Shown: piece by piece, positions 1 to 5,234 of the stretch | Layout of the letters: every line of letters starts with the position of its first letter | Position numbering within the stretch: position 1 is the stretch's first letter | Assembly (NCBI GenBank): GCA_021158805.1 | Contig: JAGGTZ010000184.1 | Span: 1 to 5,554 of the forward strand | Direction of reading: 5' to 3' | DNA: 5,554 nucleotides | Source: Thermoproteota archaeon | GTDB lineage: Archaea > Korarchaeota > Korarchaeia > Korarchaeales > Korarchaeaceae | Position numbers and translations under genes: made by a program | Notes under the pieces: generated by a model | What the model was told of the DNA's origin: nothing | The model's input: only the letters and a program-made list of their open reading frames with translations | Databases searched by the model: none

Positions 1-45
1 AGAACCTTTTGATGAACGAACGGTATGACTAATGGGGTGAAATAG

Positions 46-771
46 ATGGGCTTTGATATAGAAGAGGAAGAGATCTTTGAGGAACCGTGTTCACTCAAGG
101 AATATCTATCTCAGCCGATTAGACTTAGCGGAATTACCTTTAAAAGGATAGCTTCTAAGCCCAAGCTCACTCACTGGTTTATTGTTCTACTGCTCTCTTC
201 AGCCTTCGTTACGCTATCCTCCTATTTAGCAGTTCAGAAAATAAACTTCCAAGTAGTAGCAGGTCCTCAGCTACCGGAAGAGGCTGTCCAAGCTGCAGGA
301 GAGCTGATGGAGTCGATAGCGAAGAACCCTGCCATTATCTTCTTAGGAGTATTTGTCTCCAGCCTAGTAATTCAGATAATCATCTCCCTAATATACTACC
401 TACTAATAAGGGCATCTGGAAGAAAAGCGGGATTCTTATCCTCCCTATTAATAATAGGCCTCACGAACATTCCAACAATAGTGAGTGGGATACTACAGAG
501 CTATTTGGCCCTAAATATGCCGGAAGTAACCGTTATTTTGAATCTATCGGAGCAAAAGGGTCTGCTTGGAGGACCTAGCGTGGGAAATATGGGTATATCT
601 ATGAACAGTACAGTCATAGGGATGATACTGTCTGTCTGGTCTCTGATAATATTGTACTCAGCCTGCAGAAGTGGGTTCAATCTATCTAAAGGAAGAGCGG
701 TATTATCTTCAGTAATTGCATGGCTGATAATGCTACTCCCAAGCATATATTCTCTCCTGATGATTCTATGA
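46..771 (+). CDS. Probable Yip1-domain integral membrane protein
   Basis: This 241-residue protein has an acidic N-terminal cytoplasmic stretch (a run of Glu at residues 6-9) and about five hydrophobic segments, near residues 44-62, 96-121, 129-150, 186-207 and 217-239. The segment after helix 2 (GRKAGFLSSLLIIGLTNIP, 125-143) and the one after helix 4 (SGFNLSKGRAVLSSVIAW, 209-226) resemble the Yip1 family pattern, in which a polar loop precedes a Pro-containing helix and an LSKGKA-like loop precedes the last helix. Archaeal Yip1 proteins are widespread but have no settled biochemical role, and membrane organisation is only a guess here. No catalytic motif is visible. The ATG at 46 is preceded by GGTGA at 36-40 with a 5-base spacer, which supports this start. 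The gene runs into the convergent prenyl synthase gene with 4 bases between stops. It could instead be another small polytopic family. Confidence 0.6.
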   Translation: MGFDIEEEEIFEEPCSLKEYLSQPIRLSGITFKRIASKPKLTHWFIVLLLSSAFVTLSSYLAVQKINFQVVAGPQLPEEAVQAAGELMESIAKNPAIIFLGVFVSSLVIQIIISLIYYLLIRASGRKAGFLSSLLIIGLTNIPTIVSGILQSYLALNMPEVTVILNLSEQKGLLGGPSVGNMGISMNSTVIGMILSVWSLIILYSACRSGFNLSKGRAVLSSVIAWLIMLLPSIYSLLMIL

Positions 772-775
772 ATGA

Positions 776-1603
776 CTAAAAGTTTCTCCGTACTGAAAAA
801 AGGGCTATATCCCTCAATAGATCTTTTTGAGGACTATCCTCTAATACATCTAGCTTGCTGACAGCTTCCAGTGCGAGGTTTTCTGCTAGACCTTCCAAGA
901 GATCTCTTAGATCGTCTCCTTCAAGGAGAGATGTCAACTCTCCCTCTTTCCACCAGTCCATGAGATCATCCTTTATTTGATAGGCCATTCCCAGATAAAG
1001 GCCATACTGCCCAAGCTCATCTGATATATCTTCTCTTCCAGCGATTAAGGCCCCTAACGATGTCGCAGTCTCAAATAGAACAGCAGTTTTTAGTCTCAGT
1101 ATCTCTAAATACTCATCTAGACTTATCTTTTCGGCTCTCTTTAATACCTGAATTTCAAGCATTTCCCCTATTGACATTCTTTTGGAAGCCCTTGCAAGGG
1201 CCTCCCCAATTTTTTTATTCTCATATTTACTAGCTATGTTTAAGACTATCGAGAGTATGAAGTCGACGACAAGTAACGCCATCTCGAAACCATTCTTAAC
1301 GTGAAAGGACCCTTCTCCTCTTCTCAATACATCTCTATCTATCAAATCGTCATGGATGAGTGAGGCTGCATGGATTAGCTCAATAGCTGCCGATGCAGGT
1401 AGAGGGTCTCCCTTTCCCTTACAAGCATCATGAACGATCAAAACCAAGGATGGCCTAACTTTTTTCCCTCCTTCTAAAAATTCTTTTAATGGGTGGTAGA
1501 AAGGAGATGATATTTCCTCCTCCAAAACCGAGTTAATAGCATATCTAGCCCTGTTAACATATGGTTCAAGTAATGATTTTATGCGATTCTCCAGTACGTC
1601 TAT
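776..1603 (-). CDS. Polyprenyl (geranylgeranyl-type) diphosphate synthase, short C-terminus, apparent ATA start
   Basis: A trans-isoprenyl diphosphate synthase that condenses IPP with an allylic diphosphate, the chain-building step for archaeal lipids. Residues are counted from the ATA at 1603 (275 aa). Visible motifs are GGKKVRP (45-51), the first Asp-rich motif HDDLID (DDxxD at 85-89), RR at 94-95, the KTAVLFETA helix (from 172) and the second Asp-rich motif YQIKDDLMD (DDxxD at 212-216). The reading frame stays open upstream of the TTG at 1525 for 28 codons, back to a TGA at 1610-1612. The extra residues (DVLENRIKSLLEPYVNRARY) look like the usual first helix, and they put DDxxD near its normal position. 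GAGGTGA at 1610-1616 lies 6 bases before the ATA. TTG at 1525 has no ribosome site and would remove that helix. After the second DDxxD only 59 residues remain, and the usual GKxxGxDLxxxKxT segment is not recognisable. Probably cotranscribed with the KaiC-like gene 33 bases upstream. The family is secure; start, product length and activity are not. Confidence 0.88.
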   Translation of the reverse strand: MDVLENRIKSLLEPYVNRARYAINSVLEEEISSPFYHPLKEFLEGGKKVRPSLVLIVHDACKGKGDPLPASAAIELIHAASLIHDDLIDRDVLRRGEGSFHVKNGFEMALLVVDFILSIVLNIASKYENKKIGEALARASKRMSIGEMLEIQVLKRAEKISLDEYLEILRLKTAVLFETATSLGALIAGREDISDELGQYGLYLGMAYQIKDDLMDWWKEGELTSLLEGDDLRDLLEGLAENLALEAVSKLDVLEDSPQKDLLRDIALFSVRRNF

Positions 1604-1609
1604 GCTAGC

Positions 1610-1616
1610 TCACCTC
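1610..1616 (-). promoter_or_regulatory. Ribosome binding site for the prenyl synthase
   Basis: The minus strand reads GAGGTGA, a near-perfect match to the archaeal anti-Shine-Dalgarno complement (GGAGGTGA). It is followed by the 6-base spacer GCTAGC and then the ATA at 1603-1601. No ATG, GTG or TTG in the synthase frame lies within 80 bases downstream. An in-frame TGA (1610-1612) overlaps the site, so translation cannot begin further upstream. This site is the main argument for placing the start at 1603. Confidence 0.7.
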
Positions 1617-1636
1617 TATCTTGGTAGCCAGAGGGT

Positions 1637-2380
1637 TCAACCTTCTAAAATAATGCTTCTCCTCTTAACTACTCTGTCCGTATGTACTACTATTCCATTA
1701 TCTGTAATTTCAAATGGATGCCTTCTCATGGAATGAGCTGTGCCACGCATCTTCCAAATTATCAGACTCCTCACTAACTCGCCATCCCATTCATCTAGAT
1801 CAAGCCTTATTATGCCGTCAGCAGCGTGTTCCACTCCCGGCCCACCAAATCCCCTCTCAGTAACCCCAACTTGGCTTATTAGGATAGAGGTAGTTCCTGT
1901 CCCGGACAATACTTTCTTCAGTAGGAGCACGGTCTTCCTAGCCAATACAGGTTTCGTGAGATACAAAGCAGTTACAGAATCTATAACAACTCTCTGTGCA
2001 CCTACATCATTGATTGCAGCTTTTAACTCATCTATGAGACTATGAACATCTTCTGGGTCGGTTACCACATACTTCTCTCTCTTAGCCGCCCCCCCAACTC
2101 CCCCAGTATAGGCATCAACTATTGCGAATACTCCCTTCTCCTCAAATGGTCTGGGGTCCCATCCAAATGTAGACATATTTATCCTCAACTGTACAGGGTG
2201 CTCCTCTAAAGCAACGTATACTGCTGGCTCTCCTTCCTTAAGCCCATTATAGATGTACTGCATCCCAAAGATAGTCTTACCAGTCCCCGGTCCTCCCGAA
2301 AGCAAGACAACATTTCTCTCTGGGATACCTCCATTAAGGAGATCATCCATACCTGGGATACCAGTTTCCACTCTTCTCAT
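1637..2380 (-). CDS. KaiC-family RecA-like ATPase (PH0284/UPF0273 type)
   Basis: A single-domain KaiC/RadA-superfamily ATPase of 247 residues, counted from the ATG at 2380. It shows [15 protein letters not shown] near the N-terminus, Walker A GGPGTGKT (29-36), the paired Glu of ALEE (59-60) typical of KaiC domains, Walker B VVIDS (Asp134, Ser135), the sensor-like ISQVG segment (168-172), and the C-terminal signature KMRGTAHS (210-217) followed by HPFEIT (221-226). The sequence closely matches what I recall of Pyrococcus PH0284, a hexameric protein of about 247 residues with no established cellular role. Archaeal single-domain KaiC proteins are not shown to be clock components; signalling or regulation is inference. 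Two in-frame ATGs exist. The one at 2386 touches the AAGGGG motif, while the one at 2380 lies 6 bases after it and gives the family length, so I prefer 2380. It is the first gene of a likely operon with the prenyl synthase and is divergent from the dehydrogenase gene. Confidence 0.92.
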   Translation of the reverse strand: MRRVETGIPGMDDLLNGGIPERNVVLLSGGPGTGKTIFGMQYIYNGLKEGEPAVYVALEEHPVQLRINMSTFGWDPRPFEEKGVFAIVDAYTGGVGGAAKREKYVVTDPEDVHSLIDELKAAINDVGAQRVVIDSVTALYLTKPVLARKTVLLLKKVLSGTGTTSILISQVGVTERGFGGPGVEHAADGIIRLDLDEWDGELVRSLIIWKMRGTAHSMRRHPFEITDNGIVVHTDRVVKRRSIILEG

Positions 2381-2405
2381 TTCCATCCCCTTACTGCATG
2401 GCGCA

Positions 2406-2413
2406 TTTTAAAG
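2406..2413. promoter_or_regulatory. Candidate shared TATA element of the divergent promoter
   Basis: The plus strand reads TTTTAAAG. Its TTTAAA core (2407-2412) is palindromic, so it offers a TATA-like box in both directions. With the usual archaeal distance of about 26 bases from box centre to transcription start, plus-strand transcripts would begin near 2435, just before the dehydrogenase start codons. Minus-strand transcripts would begin near 2383, almost at the KaiC-like start codon, giving a very short or no leader. An alternative minus-strand box, TTATTATTA, overlaps 2414-2423. No clear purine-rich BRE is visible. It is the only A/T-rich, TATA-like stretch between the two divergent genes; the assignment is inference from position and composition. 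Confidence 0.45.
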
Positions 2414-2458
2414 TAATAATAACACTACCCTAATGTAGATGGAAGGATGGGCGTCTTC

Positions 2459-3829
2459 ATGCTTAATGAAATTGAACTAAGAGACAAACTAGTCAATGGG
2501 AAAATAACAGTCGCTGTCTATGGCTTAGGACATATTGGCTCTCCTATACTGGCTGCATGGCTCCTTTCAGGGGCAAGAGGTATAGGTGTAGACATAGATG
2601 AACGGAAGGTCGAGTTACTGAATAAAGGTATGTCTCCAGTAAAGGAACCATGCCTAGAAGAAATTTTCAAGAGAGCTAGAGAGGAAGGTAAGCTATGGGC
2701 GACGACTAATGGGGTAGAGGCATCAAGAAGATCTGATGTCAAGATAATTGCCGTCCCTACATTATTGAAGGGGGCAGAATGGCCAAAAAACCCAGATCTC
2801 AGCGCCATAAAATTAGCAGCCAAAAACATCTCTTTAGGCCTAAAAAAGGGAGATCTGGTTATAGTAGAAAGCAGCGTCCCACCAGGTACTACAAGGAATC
2901 TCGTCAAGCCTATTCTAGAGGAAAGTGGTCTTAAGGCCGGTAAGGACTTTGGGTTAGCCTATAGCCCGGAGAGAATTGCTGAAGGAAGGGCTTTGAGGGA
3001 CATAGTGGAGTCTTACCCTAAAATCATAGGTGGAATAGATAAGAGGAGCACGAGAGTCACATCTATTCTTTACTCGCAGATAGCCAAAAAAGGAGTCATA
3101 GAGGTGTCCAACGATATAGTAGCGGAATTTGAGAAACTAGCAGAGGGAATTTACAGGGATGTCAATATAGCATTAGCCAATGAACTAGCTGGACTTGCAA
3201 GGGTGTTAGGTATAGACTACGACGAAGTAATGGCGGCCGCTAATAGTCAGCCTTACTCCCATCTCCACAGACCTGGTACAGGAGTTGGTGGCCTATGTAT
3301 CCCTATTTATCCTCATTTTCTATCTTGGATTGCCAAAGAACGAGGGCTTAGGCTCACTCTGACTGAAGAAGCTCGCAAGATAAATGAAAGTATGCCGAGG
3401 AAGATTGTAGAGCTGGTAGTAGAAGGGATAAAGAAGTTAGAGATAGGATCACCTAAGGTATCTGTGCTCGGGCTGGCATTCCGGGGTGATGTACCCGATC
3501 CCAGAATGTCACCTACCTACGACCTTCTGGAAGAGCTCCGGAGGAGAGGAATAGATATAGTAGCAGTTCATGATCCGTTCATAGAGGAAGATCCTAGATT
3601 AGACGAATTGGGTATTCCCTTAACCAAAAATCTAGATGAAGCTCTCTCACTACCCAATATCGCTTTGATATCTACAGATCACTCTATCTATAGACTAAAA
3701 CTGAGCGAGCTGTTCGGAAAATACCGAAATATACTGCTTGTGATTGATGGAAGGCATATTCTAGATGTAGACATGATACCTCCAGGAAAGGGGTACGTAG
3801 GAATTGGAAGGCCTTGGCTCTTAGGCTAA
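2459..3829 (+). CDS. wecC: Nucleotide-sugar dehydrogenase, UDP-N-acetyl-D-mannosamine dehydrogenase type
   Basis: A UDP-glucose/GDP-mannose dehydrogenase family enzyme. It oxidises C6 of a UDP-sugar to the uronic acid in two NAD+-dependent steps, most likely UDP-ManNAc to UDP-ManNAcA for surface glycans. Counted from the ATG at 2459 (456 aa), it has the Rossmann motif GLGHIG (22-27), acidic residues VDID at the NAD ribose site (44-47), ESSVPPGTT (137-145), SPERIAEG (169-176), YRDVNIALANEL (232-243, typical of the WecC/WbpA branch), the catalytic Cys280 in GVGGLCIP, and the C-terminal domain motif GLAFRGDVPDPRMSP (338-352). All three domains are complete. Residues around the catalytic Cys (GGLCIPIYP) differ from the common GGHCIPVDP. 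The ATG at 2447 directly abuts GGAAGG (2441-2446), whereas 2459 leaves 12 bases, so 2459 is slightly favoured; 2447 would add four residues. The 3' end overlaps the convergent aldolase gene by 9 bases. Substrate is inferred from the branch, not proven. Confidence 0.88.
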   Translation: MLNEIELRDKLVNGKITVAVYGLGHIGSPILAAWLLSGARGIGVDIDERKVELLNKGMSPVKEPCLEEIFKRAREEGKLWATTNGVEASRRSDVKIIAVPTLLKGAEWPKNPDLSAIKLAAKNISLGLKKGDLVIVESSVPPGTTRNLVKPILEESGLKAGKDFGLAYSPERIAEGRALRDIVESYPKIIGGIDKRSTRVTSILYSQIAKKGVIEVSNDIVAEFEKLAEGIYRDVNIALANELAGLARVLGIDYDEVMAAANSQPYSHLHRPGTGVGGLCIPIYPHFLSWIAKERGLRLTLTEEARKINESMPRKIVELVVEGIKKLEIGSPKVSVLGLAFRGDVPDPRMSPTYDLLEELRRRGIDIVAVHDPFIEEDPRLDELGIPLTKNLDEALSLPNIALISTDHSIYRLKLSELFGKYRNILLVIDGRHILDVDMIPPGKGYVGIGRPWLLG

Positions 3830-4441
3830 CCTCTCTGATAGCCATCTAACGAAATTAATCGTGTAAATTTCTACTAAAGAATCCATTGCTGAGAGAGCGA
3901 GCCAGATATCTTTTGCTACGACCACGGCGCCGTGAGATTTTATTACTACAGCATTCGAGTCATAATTAGATAAAGACTCAGCTACGGCCTTAGCTAATTC
4001 CTCTGTACCATAAGGCTTTCTATCTATCACTCGGATTTGCTTACCTAGGAGAATACTGCTCTCCTCTGTCCAGATGTCTGAGTATGTAGGATCGCTGGGA
4101 TCAGGTGGATTTATTCCTGATGTAGCTAGCCCAGTGACCAGTGATGGATGGCAATGTAGTATGGCACCCACATCTTCCCTGACCTTATATATGTTCACAT
4201 GCATCCTCCACTCTGAACTTGGCCTACCATTCCCCGCTATTACTTCCCCATTCATATTTATGAGGAGGATATCTTCCATGGACAACCTTCCCTTAAACTT
4301 CCCAGATGGTGTTATAGCTAATAGATCCCGTTCTAATCTGATACTAGCATTACCTCCTCCTCCCGTTGTTAACCCTCTCTGATAAGCTATCTTCATTACC
4401 TCAGCTAACTCTTCTGCAGCTTTACCAATATGGCGGCCCAT
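3821..4441 (-). CDS. Class II aldolase/adducin-family protein (L-fuculose-1-phosphate aldolase-like)
   Basis: A zinc-dependent class II aldolase of the FucA/AraD fold, 206 residues, close to the E. coli FucA length. Visible elements are the phosphate-binding GGGGNASIR (27-35, Asn31 and Ser33), TPSGKFKG (44-51), SSEWRMH with the catalytic/metal-site Glu77, the HCH metal pair His96/His98 in ILHCHPS, YGTEELA (144-150) and the third metal ligand His170 in KSHGAVVVA. The full metal site suggests an active enzyme. Family members cleave fuculose-1-P or related sugar phosphates to DHAP and an aldehyde; in methanogens a homologue is linked to lactaldehyde supply for coenzyme F420. Relatives also include ribulose-phosphate epimerases and methylthioribulose-phosphate dehydratase, so the substrate is open. 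The ATG at 4441 lies 20 bases inside the end of the rhomboid gene, 9 bases after GAGGG (4451-4455), which suggests coupled translation. Its 3' end overlaps the convergent dehydrogenase gene by 9 bases. Confidence 0.85.
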   Translation of the reverse strand: MGRHIGKAAEELAEVMKIAYQRGLTTGGGGNASIRLERDLLAITPSGKFKGRLSMEDILLINMNGEVIAGNGRPSSEWRMHVNIYKVREDVGAILHCHPSLVTGLATSGINPPDPSDPTYSDIWTEESSILLGKQIRVIDRKPYGTEELAKAVAESLSNYDSNAVVIKSHGAVVVAKDIWLALSAMDSLVEIYTINFVRWLSERLA

Positions 4442-5123
4442 AGAACCGATCCCTCATGAGCCACAGCCTCCTCATGTACCGTACTCGATCCTTGTATGGG
4501 TAGGCCATCATAACGCCTGCGATGAAGCCCCCTATATGCGCCCAATAAGCGACACCAGCGCCTATTTCGCCCACAAGCAGGGCAGGTATTAGCTGCCATA
4601 TGAACCAAAATGCTAGATAGTATTTAGCAGGAATGGGCTCTACAGTCATAATGTACCATATCATGACAACGGTCAGTATCCTAGCATCAGGATAGAATAC
4701 GAAATAGGCTCCTAACACGCCACTTATAGCCCCAGATGCTCCGACGGCTGGTATACTTGAATAAGGAAGAATGGCCATATGAAGTAGGTCCGCAGCCACT
4801 CCTGAGATCAGATAGAAGAAGAAGTACTTCACATGACCAAATGCAGCTTCAACGTTATCTCCGAATATGTAAAGATAGAGCATGTTTCCTAAAAGGTGGA
4901 GCCATCCTCCATGTAGGAACATGGAGGTGAATATCCTATACACATTCGCTGATGGATCCTGTAAGAACAAGGATGGTATGAAGCCATACTTCCAAATTAT
5001 TCTCTCAAATCCTGCAGGACCAGCTGCTATTTCTCCGAGAAACACCAGCGTGTTAGCCGCTATCAGTAGGTATGTAACCCATGGCGTTATTGGACTGGGA
5101 TTCTCATCTTTATACGGGAACAA
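4422..5123 (-). CDS. Rhomboid-family intramembrane serine protease
   Basis: A 233-residue polytopic protease that cleaves substrate transmembrane helices within the membrane. The N-terminus MFPYKDENPSPITPWVTY is the usual short cytoplasmic lead of prokaryotic rhomboids. About six helices are visible: near 14-33, 64-88, 98-118, 124-144, 148-184 (one long or two short segments) and 187-208. The catalytic dyad is Ser130 in GASGAISG and His196 in WAHIGGF. His76 and Asn80 in LHLLGN correspond to the oxyanion-site His150/Asn154 of E. coli GlpG. YRIFTSMFLHGGW (62-74) is the conserved loop before helix 2. All catalytic residues are present, so it is probably active; the substrate is unknown. The C-terminus ends in a basic cytoplasmic tail (212-226). 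The start is TTG at 5123, supported by GGGAGGT 7 bases upstream and by homology. The 3' end overlaps the aldolase start by 20 bases, so the two are probably cotranscribed. Confidence 0.93.
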   Translation of the reverse strand: MFPYKDENPSPITPWVTYLLIAANTLVFLGEIAAGPAGFERIIWKYGFIPSLFLQDPSANVYRIFTSMFLHGGWLHLLGNMLYLYIFGDNVEAAFGHVKYFFFYLISGVAADLLHMAILPYSSIPAVGASGAISGVLGAYFVFYPDARILTVVMIWYIMTVEPIPAKYYLAFWFIWQLIPALLVGEIGAGVAYWAHIGGFIAGVMMAYPYKDRVRYMRRLWLMRDRFYGPPYW

Positions 5124-5130
5124 ATCCTTT

Positions 5131-5137
5131 ACCTCCC
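5131..5137 (-). promoter_or_regulatory. Ribosome binding site fixing the TTG start of the rhomboid gene
   Basis: The minus strand reads GGGAGGT, within the run GGGGGAGGT, followed by a 7-base spacer and the TTG at 5123-5121. This is the strongest Shine-Dalgarno motif in the window. It decides in favour of the TTG start, since no ATG or GTG lies in frame near the conserved N-terminus. Confidence 0.75.
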
Positions 5138-5142
5138 CCTGA

Positions 5143-5159
5143 AGGGCTCAGCTGACCCT
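5143..5159. repeat. Short inverted repeat ahead of the rhomboid ribosome site
   Basis: The plus strand has AGGG, one unpaired C, the 8-base palindrome TCAGCTGA, then CCCT. In the minus-strand RNA a hairpin with a GGG/CCC core could form about 5 bases before the Shine-Dalgarno motif of the rhomboid gene. It may be a factor-binding operator or a weak translational element, or chance. No T-run follows it, so it is not a bacterial-type terminator. Confidence 0.3.
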
Positions 5160-5209
5160 CTTTAGGGCCACTAATTACCCTCTTGCCGAATACTCATCAT
5201 AGCCCTCTT
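5156..5209. repeat. Three direct copies of CCCTCTT in the rhomboid upstream region
   Basis: CCCTCTT occurs at 5156-5162, 5178-5184 and 5203-5209, that is AAGAGGG on the minus (sense) strand, with starts 22 and 25 bases apart. The first two copies share an eighth base (ACCCTCTT). The copies fill most of the 111-base spacer (5124-5234) between the KorC-like and rhomboid genes, which otherwise holds only the T-run, the inverted repeat and a weak TAATTA (5172-5177) that might act as a TATA element. They may be binding sites for a regulator, but a short motif in a G/A-biased strand can recur by chance. Confidence 0.35.
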
Positions 5210-5212
5210 GGG

Positions 5213-5218
5213 AAAAAA
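5213..5218 (-). terminator. Candidate oligo-T terminator of the KorC-like gene
   Basis: The minus strand carries TTTTTT starting 16 bases after the TAA stop of the KorC-like gene. Archaeal RNA polymerase can terminate at short T-runs without a hairpin. If used, this would separate the oxidoreductase transcript from the rhomboid-aldolase transcript. It is a single run of six, so some readthrough is likely. Confidence 0.4.
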
Positions 5219-5234
5219 TGAGGTGTTGGCGGGT

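Noticed and set aside
1..32. Possible tail of a preceding plus-strand gene, ending with TGA at 26-28 or TAA at 30-32
   Set aside because: Two frames are open for only 8-9 codons from the left edge and neither tail is recognisable, so I cannot say which, if either, is real.
1523..1525. TTG as start of the prenyl synthase
   Set aside because: No ribosome binding motif precedes it, and it would cut off a plausible conserved first helix. The ATA at 1603 with GAGGTGA fits better, though it is non-canonical.
1740..2045. Plus-strand open frame of about 100 codons across the KaiC-like gene
   Set aside because: Antisense to Walker B and the conserved C-terminal motifs, with Ser/Pro/Thr-rich low-information sequence; a shadow frame.
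1637..2380. Reading the KaiC-like gene as a circadian clock component
   Set aside because: It is a single-domain archaeal PH0284-type protein with no KaiA or KaiB nearby, so a clock role is unsupported.
2518..2907. Minus-strand open frame of 129 codons within the dehydrogenase gene
   Set aside because: It is antisense to the Rossmann domain of a clearly conserved enzyme and shows no recognisable domain or ribosome site; a shadow frame.
4405..4608. Minus-strand reading frame with a zinc-finger-like CPACGRNRRWC segment
   Set aside because: It lies almost entirely inside the well-supported rhomboid gene in another frame. Its Cys pairs come from codons for the conserved helix 5-6 region, and it has no ribosome site.
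5171..5200. Nine-codon minus-strand mini-ORF (ATG ATG AGT ... TAG) in the spacer before the rhomboid gene
   Set aside because: GAGGG is only 2 bases before the first ATG, the peptide is too short to assess, and one such ORF is expected by chance; no attenuator pattern is visible.
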